DNA of 40,499 bases, taken from contig JAQTYN010000031.1 of NCBI GenBank assembly GCA_028688275.1, positions 1-40,499 of the forward strand. Direction: 5' to 3'. Position 1 is the first letter of the stretch; each line of letters opens with the position of its first letter. Of the stretch, positions 15,001-23,963 are shown one piece after another. A program made the translations under genes and the position numbers. The DNA is from Gallionella sp. (GTDB lineage Bacteria > Pseudomonadota > Gammaproteobacteria > Burkholderiales > Gallionellaceae). The notes beneath the pieces were generated by a model. The model did not search any database. It saw nothing but the letters and a program-made list of their open reading frames with translations, and had not been told where the DNA came from.

Positions 15001-17646
15001 CTATTTCCGCTGCCCTTGATTGCGAGCAATACCAAAGCCATACACATAAAGATTCGCGATTGCATAATCGTACTGAGAATACTTTTTGCTCTCTAATAGA
15101 CCAATATCTTTCAGGCGTTTAACAAAGACATCAAAAGGGAATGCCTCTTGATTTGTCATGGTTTTTTGCCAGAATGTTTTCAGCTCCTCTTCTTTAAGTA
15201 ATGACTTTAGTTCGCTACTTTTATTGAAGAATTCTGCAAAATCAGGATATTCATTTCTAATTGCATTGCAGCGTTCTATAGATGCAGCGGCTAAACCATC
15301 AGTTAAAGAATTCCAGCGCAACAAGTGGTCGCTAGGGGCATTTTTTCCTTGTTTTTGGGTTAATTCAACCTCGCGTGCCTTGCTTAACAAAGTGGTCAAA
15401 GAGCGTGGGTAAGTGTTATCACTTGAATCGGTCAAGCGTGAATAAACCCATTGAGCAACATAAGCATTTTTACTTTTTTGTTGGCGCAAGCCCCAAAGTG
15501 GAGACAATGCTTTTCGCAATTCATCCTCCCCTATTTCATCAAGTTGATTGTCTGCCAACGGGAAAATTTGATTGGTAAATGCTTTGAAGCTGGCAGAGCC
15601 GCCCACTGCGAGACGATATGCCAAGCGGAAAAAATCTTCTTTTCCCCAGACCAACTCTAAAGTTCTCGCATCATCGAAATGACTTTTGTTCGTAAATACT
15701 AAATTACTCCAAATGTCTTCCCGCAAAAAAATCTTGAAACGTATTTGATATAAATTCTGATTGTTTGAGTCGTAAACTAAACGCATCAGCCCACCTAACG
15801 CCTCCTGTTGCCAAGTGCTATTTTCTTGAATATCTTGATCTAAATCATCATACAACAGCCATATTTTTTGATTCTGTTCCTTAAGGTGGAGATTAAGTTG
15901 AGCCATTGCATCACGACAAAAACCGTTAAGTTTTGAATCCGTTGCAAATTCCAATAGTTTTGTTGTGTGCACTGAACTCCATGGTTCATTGCTATCAGGG
16001 GTAAAATTATAAGATAAACGAGAATCTAGTGAATTTAGTTTTGCTTTTTTCAGGATGGCGGCAAACGGCGTGTAAGACTGATAAATGCGAATAACCGCAT
16101 ATGCTCGCCACAAAGAGAGCCAGTCGGTTTCGTCGCTACTTAATTTTTTTTGAATATCTGAAAAAACATCTACCGTGGGTCTAAAAGTACAGCTAGGTCC
16201 ATGCCCAGACAAAATCTCGACATTGTCTAAACGCCCACGCGAACGTTTTTCTGCATTCTCCCGATGCTGTGTGAACAGCGTGTATAAAGTTGATTTTCCT
16301 GTTCCTTTACGTCCTCGAATGACCCAGAGCTGGTCATCTAGACAGCGTTCAAAATCAGCCGTTTTCTGAAAAATAGCATCAAAATCCTGCGTTAAAATAC
16401 TTGATGCGTCCCGCCCTGGAAAGTTTAATGAGCGGATCAATTCGATACGCTTCGGGGAATCTGCCAAGATCGCAGCGGTGTGTTCAACACCACTAATTTC
16501 GAGCAATGTATTCGCCAAGGGGGCGTAATAGGGTAGCGTCGTGTCGATGGGGAATCGAGACGAGCCAGCCGTATCAGGATGATAAGGAATTAGAGTAATT
16601 TCCTCACCATCGAACAACCTTAATTCTGGTTTAATCCCTGCGACTAACGACTGACCAATCACACCTTCTGGAACTGGCGATAAAATCAACTTAGCTTGTA
16701 CACCACCCAAATCTTTCAATAAATCACGAATGAAACAAACTCCTTCCGCATTTTGGGTGCTGGGATAGAGCGCAATAAAGGCTTCGTCGGCGAGTCGTAA
16801 TAGCGACAATCCACCCCACTCATTTAACCCCGTTCTGGCATCAATCAACATAATGTCGGGTTGAAATTGCTCCCATAACTCTTGTTCAAATTGATACCAA
16901 GGGTCTGTTGTAGCGGCAAACAAATGTGAGGTTGATAAAATGGACATTCTCTGAATGTATCGTTGTCCTATTTGACCTGCGGGTACAACGAACAAATCTC
17001 GACGTGAAACAGGATCGCGGACACTGTAAATAATCCCCGTGCGTTTACCCTGTTCGCTTCCACTTAAATGAATCTTATATTGATGATTTTGATCAAAAAA
17101 ACAGGTTTGTCTTTCCCACAAATAATCAATCAAACCTTCTTTGACTGAGGCATCTATAGGCGGCAACAGTGCCTGCAACCCTGGGGCTTCAACATCCATA
17201 TCAATCAATGCAACACGCTTACCCGCACGCGTCAGCTGAAAAGCGGTTTGTATTAGAGCGGTCGTTCGACCAACCCCGCCTTTGTAAGAATAAAACACGA
17301 CGCGTTTAATATCATGTTTAGGCTTTTTGGCGAAAACAGAGGTTTTCCCCGCAGCCAACATGGCGATTGCCTCTTGCCATGATGCTGGGGGGCTGTCTTC
17401 TTTGTCTTCTTGAATGACAACATCGTTCTCTATGGCTTCGTCAGGCGTGTACAGATTGATAATACCGACAACTAATCCCGCTGCTTTGATTAAAGGCTCA
17501 ACTTGCGCTAATCGTTCGACCCTGCTCTTTTCTTGAAATTGGGCGGAAATAACCGTCAGCAAAACAAAATCACCAGCCCCTACATCCAATTTGAATTTGT
17601 CGAATTTTTTAGTGAGGGCTTTGCGTAGCTGTGTCGCAGATTTCAT
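15001..17646 (-). CDS. KGGVGR-type ParA/MinD-like ATPase fused to a second P-loop ATPase domain
   Basis: An 881-residue protein. Residues 115-390 are a ParA/MinD-like SIMIBI ATPase with the deviant Walker A KGGVGRTT at 122-129 (Arg replacing the usual Lys), DMDVEAPG at 149-156 and Walker B IMLIDA at 265-270; this variant is known as the KGGVGR group. From about 430 a second nucleotide-binding domain follows, with Walker A GRKGTGKST at 445-453 and Walker B WLLYDDLDQD at 596-605, resembling Sll1717-type STAND-like P-loop ATPases. The first about 110 residues are a separate small domain. Such proteins are frequent in predicted bacterial conflict systems, where they are paired with effectors. The start overlaps the stop of the upstream gene by four bases (ATGA), so the two are translationally coupled. 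Base composition is lower in G+C than the flanking genes. Confidence 0.7.
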   Translation of the reverse strand: MKSATQLRKALTKKFDKFKLDVGAGDFVLLTVISAQFQEKSRVERLAQVEPLIKAAGLVVGIINLYTPDEAIENDVVIQEDKEDSPPASWQEAIAMLAAGKTSVFAKKPKHDIKRVVFYSYKGGVGRTTALIQTAFQLTRAGKRVALIDMDVEAPGLQALLPPIDASVKEGLIDYLWERQTCFFDQNHQYKIHLSGSEQGKRTGIIYSVRDPVSRRDLFVVPAGQIGQRYIQRMSILSTSHLFAATTDPWYQFEQELWEQFQPDIMLIDARTGLNEWGGLSLLRLADEAFIALYPSTQNAEGVCFIRDLLKDLGGVQAKLILSPVPEGVIGQSLVAGIKPELRLFDGEEITLIPYHPDTAGSSRFPIDTTLPYYAPLANTLLEISGVEHTAAILADSPKRIELIRSLNFPGRDASSILTQDFDAIFQKTADFERCLDDQLWVIRGRKGTGKSTLYTLFTQHRENAEKRSRGRLDNVEILSGHGPSCTFRPTVDVFSDIQKKLSSDETDWLSLWRAYAVIRIYQSYTPFAAILKKAKLNSLDSRLSYNFTPDSNEPWSSVHTTKLLEFATDSKLNGFCRDAMAQLNLHLKEQNQKIWLLYDDLDQDIQENSTWQQEALGGLMRLVYDSNNQNLYQIRFKIFLREDIWSNLVFTNKSHFDDARTLELVWGKEDFFRLAYRLAVGGSASFKAFTNQIFPLADNQLDEIGEDELRKALSPLWGLRQQKSKNAYVAQWVYSRLTDSSDNTYPRSLTTLLSKAREVELTQKQGKNAPSDHLLRWNSLTDGLAAASIERCNAIRNEYPDFAEFFNKSSELKSLLKEEELKTFWQKTMTNQEAFPFDVFVKRLKDIGLLESKKYSQYDYAIANLYVYGFGIARNQGQRK

Positions 17647-18086
17647 AGGATTACTTTCTCGTTTTTATCAAGCCAACCACAAACGTAGTCAAAACTTTGT
17701 TGCCAGCTTTCTGTTGGTTGTGTTGCCTGAGGAATATAGCGAAGGCTGATGTAATCAGGGGCGGTTGAACCAAGAGGACGAATGATATTGGCAAGCTCAA
17801 GCCAAAATCTAGCATCCAGTTTTGCGGTCATAAATAAATCGGGCATCAACTCAATCGCCTTTACCAAATCATGGGAGGGGTTTTTAATGGGTCGATTGAA
17901 CATTGAGTCTTTGATGCGGCAACTTTGCTGTTTCCAATCATTAATACGGTGATAACCGAGCAACAACGACTTCAGCCGACATTCAATCGCTATACCACCA
18001 AGATGAAAAATCGCGATTGCACGACTTACTGGCAAAGCCGTGACATCATTCCTTCGTTCTAAATATGCACCTGTAAAATCTTCCAT
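17643..18086 (-). CDS. Small HEPN-like helical protein, partner of the KGGVGR ATPase
   Basis: A 147-residue, mostly helical protein. The stretch RAIAIFHLGGIAIECRLKSLLL (quoted in parts: RAIAIFH at 22-28, then GIAIECRLKSLLL) resembles the first helices of HEPN domains, which typically read like 'aGiAvEC.LKalL', and NPSHDLVKAIEL resembles the later 'HDL..L' helix. HEPN proteins are often RNases or nucleotidyltransferase partners in defence and toxin systems. Arg22-x5-His28 fits the loose Rx4-6H pattern but sits at an atypical position, so catalysis is uncertain. The gene overlaps the downstream ATPase by four bases. It is divergent from the sensor kinase gene, with 113 bases between them. Family assignment is tentative. 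Confidence 0.5.
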   Translation of the reverse strand: MEDFTGAYLERRNDVTALPVSRAIAIFHLGGIAIECRLKSLLLGYHRINDWKQQSCRIKDSMFNRPIKNPSHDLVKAIELMPDLFMTAKLDARFWLELANIIRPLGSTAPDYISLRYIPQATQPTESWQQSFDYVCGWLDKNEKVIL

Positions 18087-18199
18087 AGTCGTACTTGAAG
18101 TTGTAACTTTGTGTTGTTGGCGAGGTTCGTGGATAATTTCTCTAATCTTGCCAGTTTATCGTATCCCGCTATATTGCGTACTAACTTAACAATCAAAAA

Positions 18200-19237
18200 A
18201 TGACCAAACTCACCCTCTCCCTCATCGCGACTTTCGCTTATAACACGGCGATTGCAGGCTTGTTGACGGCGACGGGGTGGATGGCGGAGTCGTGCGGGTT
18301 TGGGTGTAATTTTGTGTTTTCGCAGAGCATTGGGTTTTCGATTGCGATCATCAGTTCGTTGACCTTGGCGCGGATGCCAGCGGGACGGTTGCGCTGGGCA
18401 GCGTTGGCGGGGGTGTTGCCGTTGAGCGTGGCAGTGGGATTGTCATTGGGCTTCGCGCTCACGGGAATTGGTGGCTGGTCGCATTCTCTGATTTGGCAGG
18501 CGATGTTGATCGGGCTATTTTTCGGCTTGCTTGCCAGCATCACCTTTGTGTTGATCGAGCGCATCGGCTTGTTAAGTGCGACTGTTAAAGACCGCCAATT
18601 GCAAGTCGCGGAGCAGGATAAGCGGGCGATGGAAGCGCATTTGAAATTGCTACAAGCGCAGATAGAGCCTCACTTTTTGTTTAACACGCTGGCGAATGTG
18701 AACAGTTTGATCGACAGCGACCCCGTCGCCGCCAGCCGTTTACTGGACAGACTGAACGAATGGCTACGCGCGGCATTGGCACAGGCGCGCAGTGATGCGG
18801 CGACTTTGGGTGATGAGTTGGCGATGCTGGGAAATTATTTGCATATCCTGAAAACACGCTTTGACGAGCGGTTGCGTTGGCAGGTGGATTGCGCAGAAGA
18901 TTTGCGTGCATTGCCATTTCCACCGATGTTGTTGCAACCTTTAGTGGAAAATGCGGTGCGCCATGGTATTGAACCCAAACTAGGTGGCGGCGAGATTTAT
19001 GTGTATATCACCCGCGAGCAAAACAAGCTGCATTTGTTGGTCAGCGACAGTGGGGCGGGATTGGGCGAAGCAGTTTGCGAGGGCGCAGGGCTTACCAATG
19101 TACGCGCACGAGTCACCGCGCTGTATGGGGAGACAGCGAACTTGAGCTTGAAAAGCAATGCCGTCGGCGGGGCAACCGCGCATTTGGTATTGCCAATCGA
19201 ACCTCGCCCTGAGTTTGTCGCCCACGCGCAAGCGTGA
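18200..19237 (+). CDS. LytS/AlgZ-type sensor histidine kinase
   Basis: A 345-residue inner-membrane kinase. About four hydrophobic segments lie within residues 1-120, with no large extracytoplasmic sensor. Then comes the His_kinase (PF06580) region with LQAQIEPHFLFNTLANVNSL, the phospho-acceptor being His158, followed by the N box LVENAVRHGIEPK and a G box DSGAGLG of the HATPase domain. It should phosphorylate the LytTR regulator encoded about 105 bases downstream, from which it is separated by a REP palindrome. The pair resembles AlgZ/AlgR of pseudomonads, which control surface polysaccharide and motility, but the output here is unknown. Start ATG 18200 lacks a strong Shine-Dalgarno sequence. 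Confidence 0.88.
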   Translation: MTKLTLSLIATFAYNTAIAGLLTATGWMAESCGFGCNFVFSQSIGFSIAIISSLTLARMPAGRLRWAALAGVLPLSVAVGLSLGFALTGIGGWSHSLIWQAMLIGLFFGLLASITFVLIERIGLLSATVKDRQLQVAEQDKRAMEAHLKLLQAQIEPHFLFNTLANVNSLIDSDPVAASRLLDRLNEWLRAALAQARSDAATLGDELAMLGNYLHILKTRFDERLRWQVDCAEDLRALPFPPMLLQPLVENAVRHGIEPKLGGGEIYVYITREQNKLHLLVSDSGAGLGEAVCEGAGLTNVRARVTALYGETANLSLKSNAVGGATAHLVLPIEPRPEFVAHAQA

Positions 19238-19252
19238 ACCCAATCAAAAAAC

Positions 19253-19280
19253 TAGATTCCCGCCTTCGCGGGAATGACGG
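19253..19280. repeat. REP palindrome (ATTCCCGC type) between kinase and regulator genes
   Basis: ATTCCCGC-CTTC-GCGGGAAT followed by GACGG is the short palindrome found also at both ends of the glyS-glyQ gap (33971-34097). It may reduce read-through from the kinase gene to the regulator gene. Confidence 0.8.
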
Positions 19281-19342
19281 ATTTTAGAGGTGGCAGAACG
19301 ATTTGATCGACCGAATTTCGCTGAAAAATCACGCAAAAATCC

Positions 19343-20038
19343 ATGAAAGCCTTAATCGCCGATGATGAAAAACACCTTGCCGATGACCTGAAACGAAGGT
19401 TGGCGCGGTTGTGGGTGGAATTGAAAATCGTTGCGGTGGTGCATGATGGTATATCGGCGGAAGCGGCATTACGCGAGTTGCAACCTGACATTGCTTTTTT
19501 GGATATTCGGATGCCTGCAAAATCGGGCTTGGAGGTCGCCCAATCTGCGCCGCCGCATTGCCGCGTGGTGTTCGTCACCGCTTACGACAACCACGCGGTG
19601 CAAGCCTTTGAACAAGCTGCCGTGGATTATTTGTTAAAGCCGATCACCGACAGCCGACTTTCGCAGTGCATCGCCCGTTTGCAACACGCCGCACCGATTG
19701 TGAAGCCACCTGAACCACTTCGCTGGTTGCGCGCCCAAGTTGGGCAAACCGTGCGGTTAGTGGCTATCGAAGACGTGTGCTATTTCCAATCTGCCGACAA
19801 ATACACCACCGTGCTGACCCGCGATGCAGAACTGCTGTTACGAACACCGCTAAAAGACTTAATCCCGCAACTCGACCCACACAAATTTTGGCAAATTCAC
19901 CGCAGCACCGTGGTCAATGTGCGCGAAATCGCCGCCGCTCGTCCCAATTTGATGGGGCGCATCCTCTTGACCTTGCATCATCGTCCCGAAACGCTGACAG
20001 TTAGCCGCAGCTACACCCATTTGTTTCGGGAAAGATGA
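19343..20038 (+). CDS. LytTR family response regulator (AlgR/LytT-like)
   Basis: A 231-residue DNA-binding response regulator. The receiver domain (about 1-115) has the acidic pair DDE at 7-9, the phospho-acceptor Asp54 in FLDIRMP, Thr in FVTAYD and Lys in YLLKP. The LytTR domain (about 130-231) includes the conserved EDVCYFQSADKYTTV and FWQIHRSTVVNV. It binds DNA as a LytTR beta fold. It is the partner of the kinase just upstream. The ATG at 19343 follows the REP-containing gap and has only a poor ribosome binding site (AAAATCC), so its expression may depend on its own promoter within the gap. Confidence 0.92.
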   Translation: MKALIADDEKHLADDLKRRLARLWVELKIVAVVHDGISAEAALRELQPDIAFLDIRMPAKSGLEVAQSAPPHCRVVFVTAYDNHAVQAFEQAAVDYLLKPITDSRLSQCIARLQHAAPIVKPPEPLRWLRAQVGQTVRLVAIEDVCYFQSADKYTTVLTRDAELLLRTPLKDLIPQLDPHKFWQIHRSTVVNVREIAAARPNLMGRILLTLHHRPETLTVSRSYTHLFRER

Positions 20039-20095
20039 AGGCAGATGTGGCTTATCCGCAAAATAACCAGACTTGATTATCGCCCCGTGCTGGCT

Positions 20096-20791
20096 TCAAA
20101 TTCCGCTGATACGATAAAACGCTTCCAAATCGGTGAGATCATCAAACACGGCGGCGGCACCATCAAAATTTTGATGTTGGGTGTAGAAGTTCGTGGTCAC
20201 AAAGGTTTTGATGCCCGCTGCCAAGCTGGAACGCAAGCCGTTTTCGGAATCTTCCAGTGCGATGCAGTCTTCGGCTTTGAGTCCCATTTGATCCAATACC
20301 CAGAAATAAATATCGGGCGCAGGTTTTTTGGCGGGCACGATGTCGCCACAGCCGACCGATTCAAAGAAGCTCATGCCGTCCGCGCCCAAGCCTTGTTGGA
20401 TTAACGCCGTCACATTTTCGGGTGTGGTGGTGGTGGCAATGGCGAGACGAATACCGCGTTGCTGCGCATCGGTAATCAGTTGTTTAATGCCAGGGCGCAA
20501 GGGGATTTCATCCGTCGAGAGCAAGCGCGTGTAGTGCTTGGTTTTGAGTGCGTGCAGGGTTTTAACGAAACCGTCGTAATCCGCTGGCTTGTCAAATTCG
20601 CCCAAAAACGACTCCACAAAATACTTGATGCGCTCTTTGCCACCCGTCACTTTCAACAGCTTGTCGTACAACGCCACATCCCACACCCAATCCAGCCCGC
20701 TTTCACTAAAAGCTTGGTTAAAAGAGCGGCGATGCCCGTCTTCGGTGTCTGCCAATGTGCCATCGACATCAAAAATAATTGCTTTAATCAT
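20096..20791 (-). CDS. cbbY: CbbY-type HAD phosphatase (xylulose-1,5-bisphosphate phosphatase family)
   Basis: A 231-residue HAD-IA phosphatase. Motif I is FDVDGTLADTEDGHR (Asp8 and Asp10), with the cap domain region WDVALYDKLLKVTGGKERI, which is characteristic of CbbY/CfxY proteins encoded with RuBisCO; the Lys of motif III is in AKKPAPDIYF and motif IV is ALEDSENGL. CbbY removes the RuBisCO inhibitor xylulose-1,5-bisphosphate. Its presence hints that the organism fixes CO2, although no cbb genes are in the window. Two ATGs occur in tandem; the second (20791) is chosen because AGGAG is six bases before it. Other HAD sugar-phosphate phosphatases cannot be fully excluded. Confidence 0.82.
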   Translation of the reverse strand: MIKAIIFDVDGTLADTEDGHRRSFNQAFSESGLDWVWDVALYDKLLKVTGGKERIKYFVESFLGEFDKPADYDGFVKTLHALKTKHYTRLLSTDEIPLRPGIKQLITDAQQRGIRLAIATTTTPENVTALIQQGLGADGMSFFESVGCGDIVPAKKPAPDIYFWVLDQMGLKAEDCIALEDSENGLRSSLAAGIKTFVTTNFYTQHQNFDGAAAVFDDLTDLEAFYRISGI

Positions 20792-20858
20792 CATTTACTC
20801 CTGCTTGGTAAAGTTATTGGACAGTGACACTCCCCTCGCCCACCCGTGGGAGAGGGAA

Positions 20859-21968
20859 TTACGTTACTTCAAAAATCCGTCGATGCTCGCGGATGGCATA
20901 GCGGTCAGTCATGCCTGCGATGTAATCCGCCACGGCGCGAGCATGGTCAACTTGCGGCTGGAACTGGGGCGGCAACAAGTTGCGGTTTTCCATAAATACG
21001 TTAAACAACTCGCTAATGATGCGATGTGCTTTATGGCTCATACGATCCACTTGGTAGTGATGGTACATATTGATCCGCAAAAATTGCTTGAGCGCTTGGT
21101 GTTGCGCAAATATGTCCGCACTAAAGGCGATCAGGGGCGGCGCAGCGCGCACGTCGTCTAAGCAAGTCAAGGATTGCGCCGCGATATTCGCTTGACTTTG
21201 TTGAATCAAATCCGCGACCAAGGTGTTAATCATGCGCCGTACGGTTTCGTGTACCACGCGCCGCGTGGGCAAATCAGGATAAAGCTGGCGAACTTGCAAG
21301 ATGTGCTGCTGCACCAAGGGCACGTCGGCGAGTTGTTCCAGCGTAATCAGCCCAGAGCGCAGCCCGTCATCCACATCGTGATTGTTATAGGCAATGGCAT
21401 CGGCGAGGTTGGCAATTTGCGCTTCCAACGACGGACGACGCGATTGCAAAAATCGCTCGCCAACTTCGCCTAATTCTGCCGCCGCCTTGAGTGAGCAATG
21501 TTTCAAAATCCCTTCGCGGGTTTCAAAACATAAATTCAAGCCATCAAATTCAGCGTAATGCTGCTCCAATACATCGACCACGCGTAGCGATTGCAAATTG
21601 TGTTCAAAGCCACCGTGTGCTTGCATACAGGCATTCAGCGCGTCTTGCCCCGCGTGGCCAAACGGCGTGTGTCCCAAGTCATGCGCTAACGAAATCGCCT
21701 CGGCTAAATCTTCATTGAGATGCAAGCGGCGCGTAATCGAGCGGGCAATCTGTGCCACTTCCATGCTGTGGGTTAGTCGCGTGCGGAATAAGTCACCTTC
21801 GTGATTCACAAATACTTGGGTTTTGTATTCCAGCCGCCGAAACGCGCCCGAATGAATAATGCGGTCACGGTCACGCTGAAACTCGGTGCGCCCGCTGGGG
21901 GGCGTTTCGGCGATTTGCCGACCGCGAGAATTAGCGGCGGTGACAGCGTAGGGAGCGAGTGCGGACAT
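20859..21968 (-). CDS. dgt: Deoxyguanosinetriphosphate triphosphohydrolase-like protein (HD domain)
   Basis: A 369-residue dNTP triphosphohydrolase that cleaves dNTPs to nucleoside and triphosphate. The HD metal site is visible: [14 protein letters not shown] (His67), [14 protein letters not shown] (His96-Asp97), and [16 protein letters not shown] for the last ligand. The N-terminal [26 protein letters not shown] block is typical of the shorter dgt-like group rather than the 505-residue E. coli Dgt. It lies on the same strand as aroK and aroB, downstream of aroB after a REP pair, an arrangement seen in other proteobacteria. Dgt-type enzymes can also restrict phages by depleting dNTPs, but the family is usually housekeeping. 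Confidence 0.92.
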   Translation of the reverse strand: MSALAPYAVTAANSRGRQIAETPPSGRTEFQRDRDRIIHSGAFRRLEYKTQVFVNHEGDLFRTRLTHSMEVAQIARSITRRLHLNEDLAEAISLAHDLGHTPFGHAGQDALNACMQAHGGFEHNLQSLRVVDVLEQHYAEFDGLNLCFETREGILKHCSLKAAAELGEVGERFLQSRRPSLEAQIANLADAIAYNNHDVDDGLRSGLITLEQLADVPLVQQHILQVRQLYPDLPTRRVVHETVRRMINTLVADLIQQSQANIAAQSLTCLDDVRAAPPLIAFSADIFAQHQALKQFLRINMYHHYQVDRMSHKAHRIISELFNVFMENRNLLPPQFQPQVDHARAVADYIAGMTDRYAIREHRRIFEVT

Positions 21969-22010
21969 AATTTTGTTTTTAAGAGTGAAGCAAACCAGTT
22001 ATTTCAGACC

Positions 22011-22095
22011 GCTCGTCCTGAGCTTGTCGAAGGATGAATGGTCTGAAACAGGGATTTTTAATCCGCCCACCCTTCGACAAGCTCAGGGCGAACGG
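22011..22095. repeat. Inverted REP pair between dgt and aroB
   Basis: Two opposite copies of the CTCGTCCTGAGCTTGTCGAA unit (the second as TTCGACAAGCTCAGGGCGAA) flank a short AT-rich centre. It fills nearly all of the 151-base gap between the aroB stop and the dgt start, and could act as an attenuator or RNA-stability element inside the aroK-aroB-dgt unit. Confidence 0.85.
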
Positions 22096-22119
22096 AATAA
22101 AGATTATCGAACTGTCAGA

Positions 22120-23205
22120 TTAGCGTTGTACACACGCCTTCAGCGTAGCTTCCAACAACTCGGCTGGCGCATCGCCATATACCACGGCGCGTCCGACGCT
22201 TTGCAATAACACAAAGCGTATCTTGCCCGCTTCGACCTTTTTATCCAGTCCCATATAACCCATGTACTTTTCCACGCCCAAATCTGGGGAGACAACAGGT
22301 AAGTGAGCGCGGACTAACACCTCGCGCACACGGGCAACATCGGCTGCGGTAATCCAGCCCAACCGCTGCGACAAATCCGCCGCCATCACCGTGCCTGCTG
22401 CGACTGCTTCGCCGTGCAACCAGTTGCCGTAGCCCATGCCTGATTCAATGGCGTGACCAAAGGTGTGCCCCAAATTCAACAACGCCCGCTCGCCTGTTTC
22501 ACGCTCATCTGCGGCAACCACATCGGCTTTGTTTTGGCAGCTACGCGCAATGGCGTATTGCAAGGCTGCGGTATTGCGAGCTAACAGCGCATCCATGTTT
22601 TGTTCTAGCCATTCCAAAAACGGCAAATCGCGAATCAAACCGTATTTGATGACTTCTGCCATGCCCGCCGCCAACTCGTTATCGGGCAAGGTATTCAACG
22701 TATCGGTGTCTGCCAGCACCACCAGCGGCTGATAAAACGCGCCGATCATGTTTTTGCCGAGCGGGTGATTGATGCCCGTTTTGCCGCCGACTGACGAATC
22801 CACTTGAGACAATAAAGTGGTGGGAATCTGTATAAACGGCACGCCGCGCAAATACGTCGCCGCCGCATAACCTGTCATATCGCCGATGACCCCGCCGCCC
22901 AAGGCAATCAGGGGTGTGCTGCGTTCGCAACGGTTTTGCAACAGCGCGTCGTAGATGAGATTGAGTGTTTCGCTGGTTTTATAGACTTCACCATCGGGCA
23001 AGATCACTGAAATACTGCTCACGCCAATAGATTCCAGCGTTTGCTGTAATTGCGCCAAGTACAACGGCGCGACGGTGGTGTTGGTCACAATTGCCACACG
23101 TTTGCGCGGGATGTGCGGCTTTAACAAATCAGCCTGCGACAACAGCCCGCTGCCAATATGAATCGGATAACTTCTATCCCCTAAACCAACGGTGAGTGTT
23201 TGCAT
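22120..23205 (-). CDS. aroB: 3-dehydroquinate synthase
   Basis: Second enzyme of the shikimate pathway, converting DAHP to 3-dehydroquinate with NAD and a divalent metal, in the cytoplasm. The 361-residue product matches E. coli AroB (362). The start [18 protein letters not shown] aligns residue for residue with the E. coli start, so ATG 23205 is preferred over the ATG 12 bases and the start 36 bases further upstream. [20 protein letters not shown] (NAD site), [17 protein letters not shown] and the metal ligand region [10 protein letters not shown] are intact. It follows aroK after 47 bases, the usual aroK-aroB operon. Confidence 0.97.
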   Translation of the reverse strand: MQTLTVGLGDRSYPIHIGSGLLSQADLLKPHIPRKRVAIVTNTTVAPLYLAQLQQTLESIGVSSISVILPDGEVYKTSETLNLIYDALLQNRCERSTPLIALGGGVIGDMTGYAAATYLRGVPFIQIPTTLLSQVDSSVGGKTGINHPLGKNMIGAFYQPLVVLADTDTLNTLPDNELAAGMAEVIKYGLIRDLPFLEWLEQNMDALLARNTAALQYAIARSCQNKADVVAADERETGERALLNLGHTFGHAIESGMGYGNWLHGEAVAAGTVMAADLSQRLGWITAADVARVREVLVRAHLPVVSPDLGVEKYMGYMGLDKKVEAGKIRFVLLQSVGRAVVYGDAPAELLEATLKACVQR

Positions 23206-23252
23206 AATGCTTTCCATAAAAATACCTAACGAGGCGGTCACGCTTTGCGCGG

Positions 23253-23816
23253 TTATACTTCGTATTTATGTTTGAATTTGTCGATTTCAACCACCAAGGA
23301 CAGCATCATGCTATGCACGCTTTGCTTGCCGCTAGGCACGATTAAATCGGCGACTTGTTGATAAATAGGGTCACGTTGCTCAAATAACTGGCTGAGTTTG
23401 GCGTGTGCATTGCCTGTTTGCAACAAGGGTCTGTTTTTGTCATTGCGGGTGCGCAGCCACAAATCATGGACTTGTGCGCGTAGATAAATCACCACACCAT
23501 TTTCGGGTAAAACAATTCGGGTTTGCTCGGCCAGAATCGCACCGCCACCTGTTGCCAGCAACAAATTGTCACGCGTCACCAGATCGGCAATCACTTGCGC
23601 TTCCCGCACACGAAAACCAGCTTCGCCCTCTACATCAAAGATGTGCGGGATAGTCACTCCCGTGCGACATTGAATTTCTTCGTCGGTATCGACGAAGGTT
23701 TTGCCTAAATGCTTGGCGAGGGCGCGTCCCATCGTGGTTTTACCCGACCCCATCATGCCGATAAGGATCAGATTGCCTGACTGGAGTTTTCGTGGGGAAG
23801 AGAGTTCGTTGTGCAT
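23253..23816 (-). CDS. aroK: Shikimate kinase
   Basis: Phosphorylates shikimate with ATP in the fifth step of aromatic amino-acid synthesis. In the 187 residues the P-loop GMMGSGKTT is at 20-28, the shikimate-binding Asp-x-Asp is in FVDTDEEI, and ATGGGA and the lid arginine in KNRPLL are present. The N-terminus is about 12 residues longer than in E. coli AroK before the first strand (NLILIGMMG). It is the first gene of aroK-aroB and is divergent from mnmG across 147 bases. Confidence 0.95.
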   Translation of the reverse strand: MHNELSSPRKLQSGNLILIGMMGSGKTTMGRALAKHLGKTFVDTDEEIQCRTGVTIPHIFDVEGEAGFRVREAQVIADLVTRDNLLLATGGGAILAEQTRIVLPENGVVIYLRAQVHDLWLRTRNDKNRPLLQTGNAHAKLSQLFEQRDPIYQQVADLIVPSGKQSVHSMMLSLVVEIDKFKHKYEV

Positions 23817-23907
23817 ACCGTATTGTAAACGATAAAACCCGCTTTCGCAGTTGACGTACTGTCAACGCGATTGCTTATAAAATCTTGCGAGACAATGCGG
23901 CTAAAAA

Positions 23908-23936
23908 TTCAAAGTTTGGGGTAGCTGTTGTATGAT
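23908..23936 (+). promoter_or_regulatory. Probable sigma-70 promoter of mnmG
   Basis: TTCAAA and TATGAT hexamers are separated by 17 bases and sit 28 bases before the mnmG ATG, giving a short leader. The -35 differs from TTGACA at three positions, the -10 from TATAAT at one. Confidence 0.45.
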
Positions 23937-23963
23937 GCGCGCTCTTTTTTAAGCACGATTGCG

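Noticed and set aside
20859..21968. dgt as a dedicated anti-phage dNTPase
   Set aside because: It sits in the ordinary aroK-aroB-dgt neighbourhood and matches the housekeeping dgt-like group.
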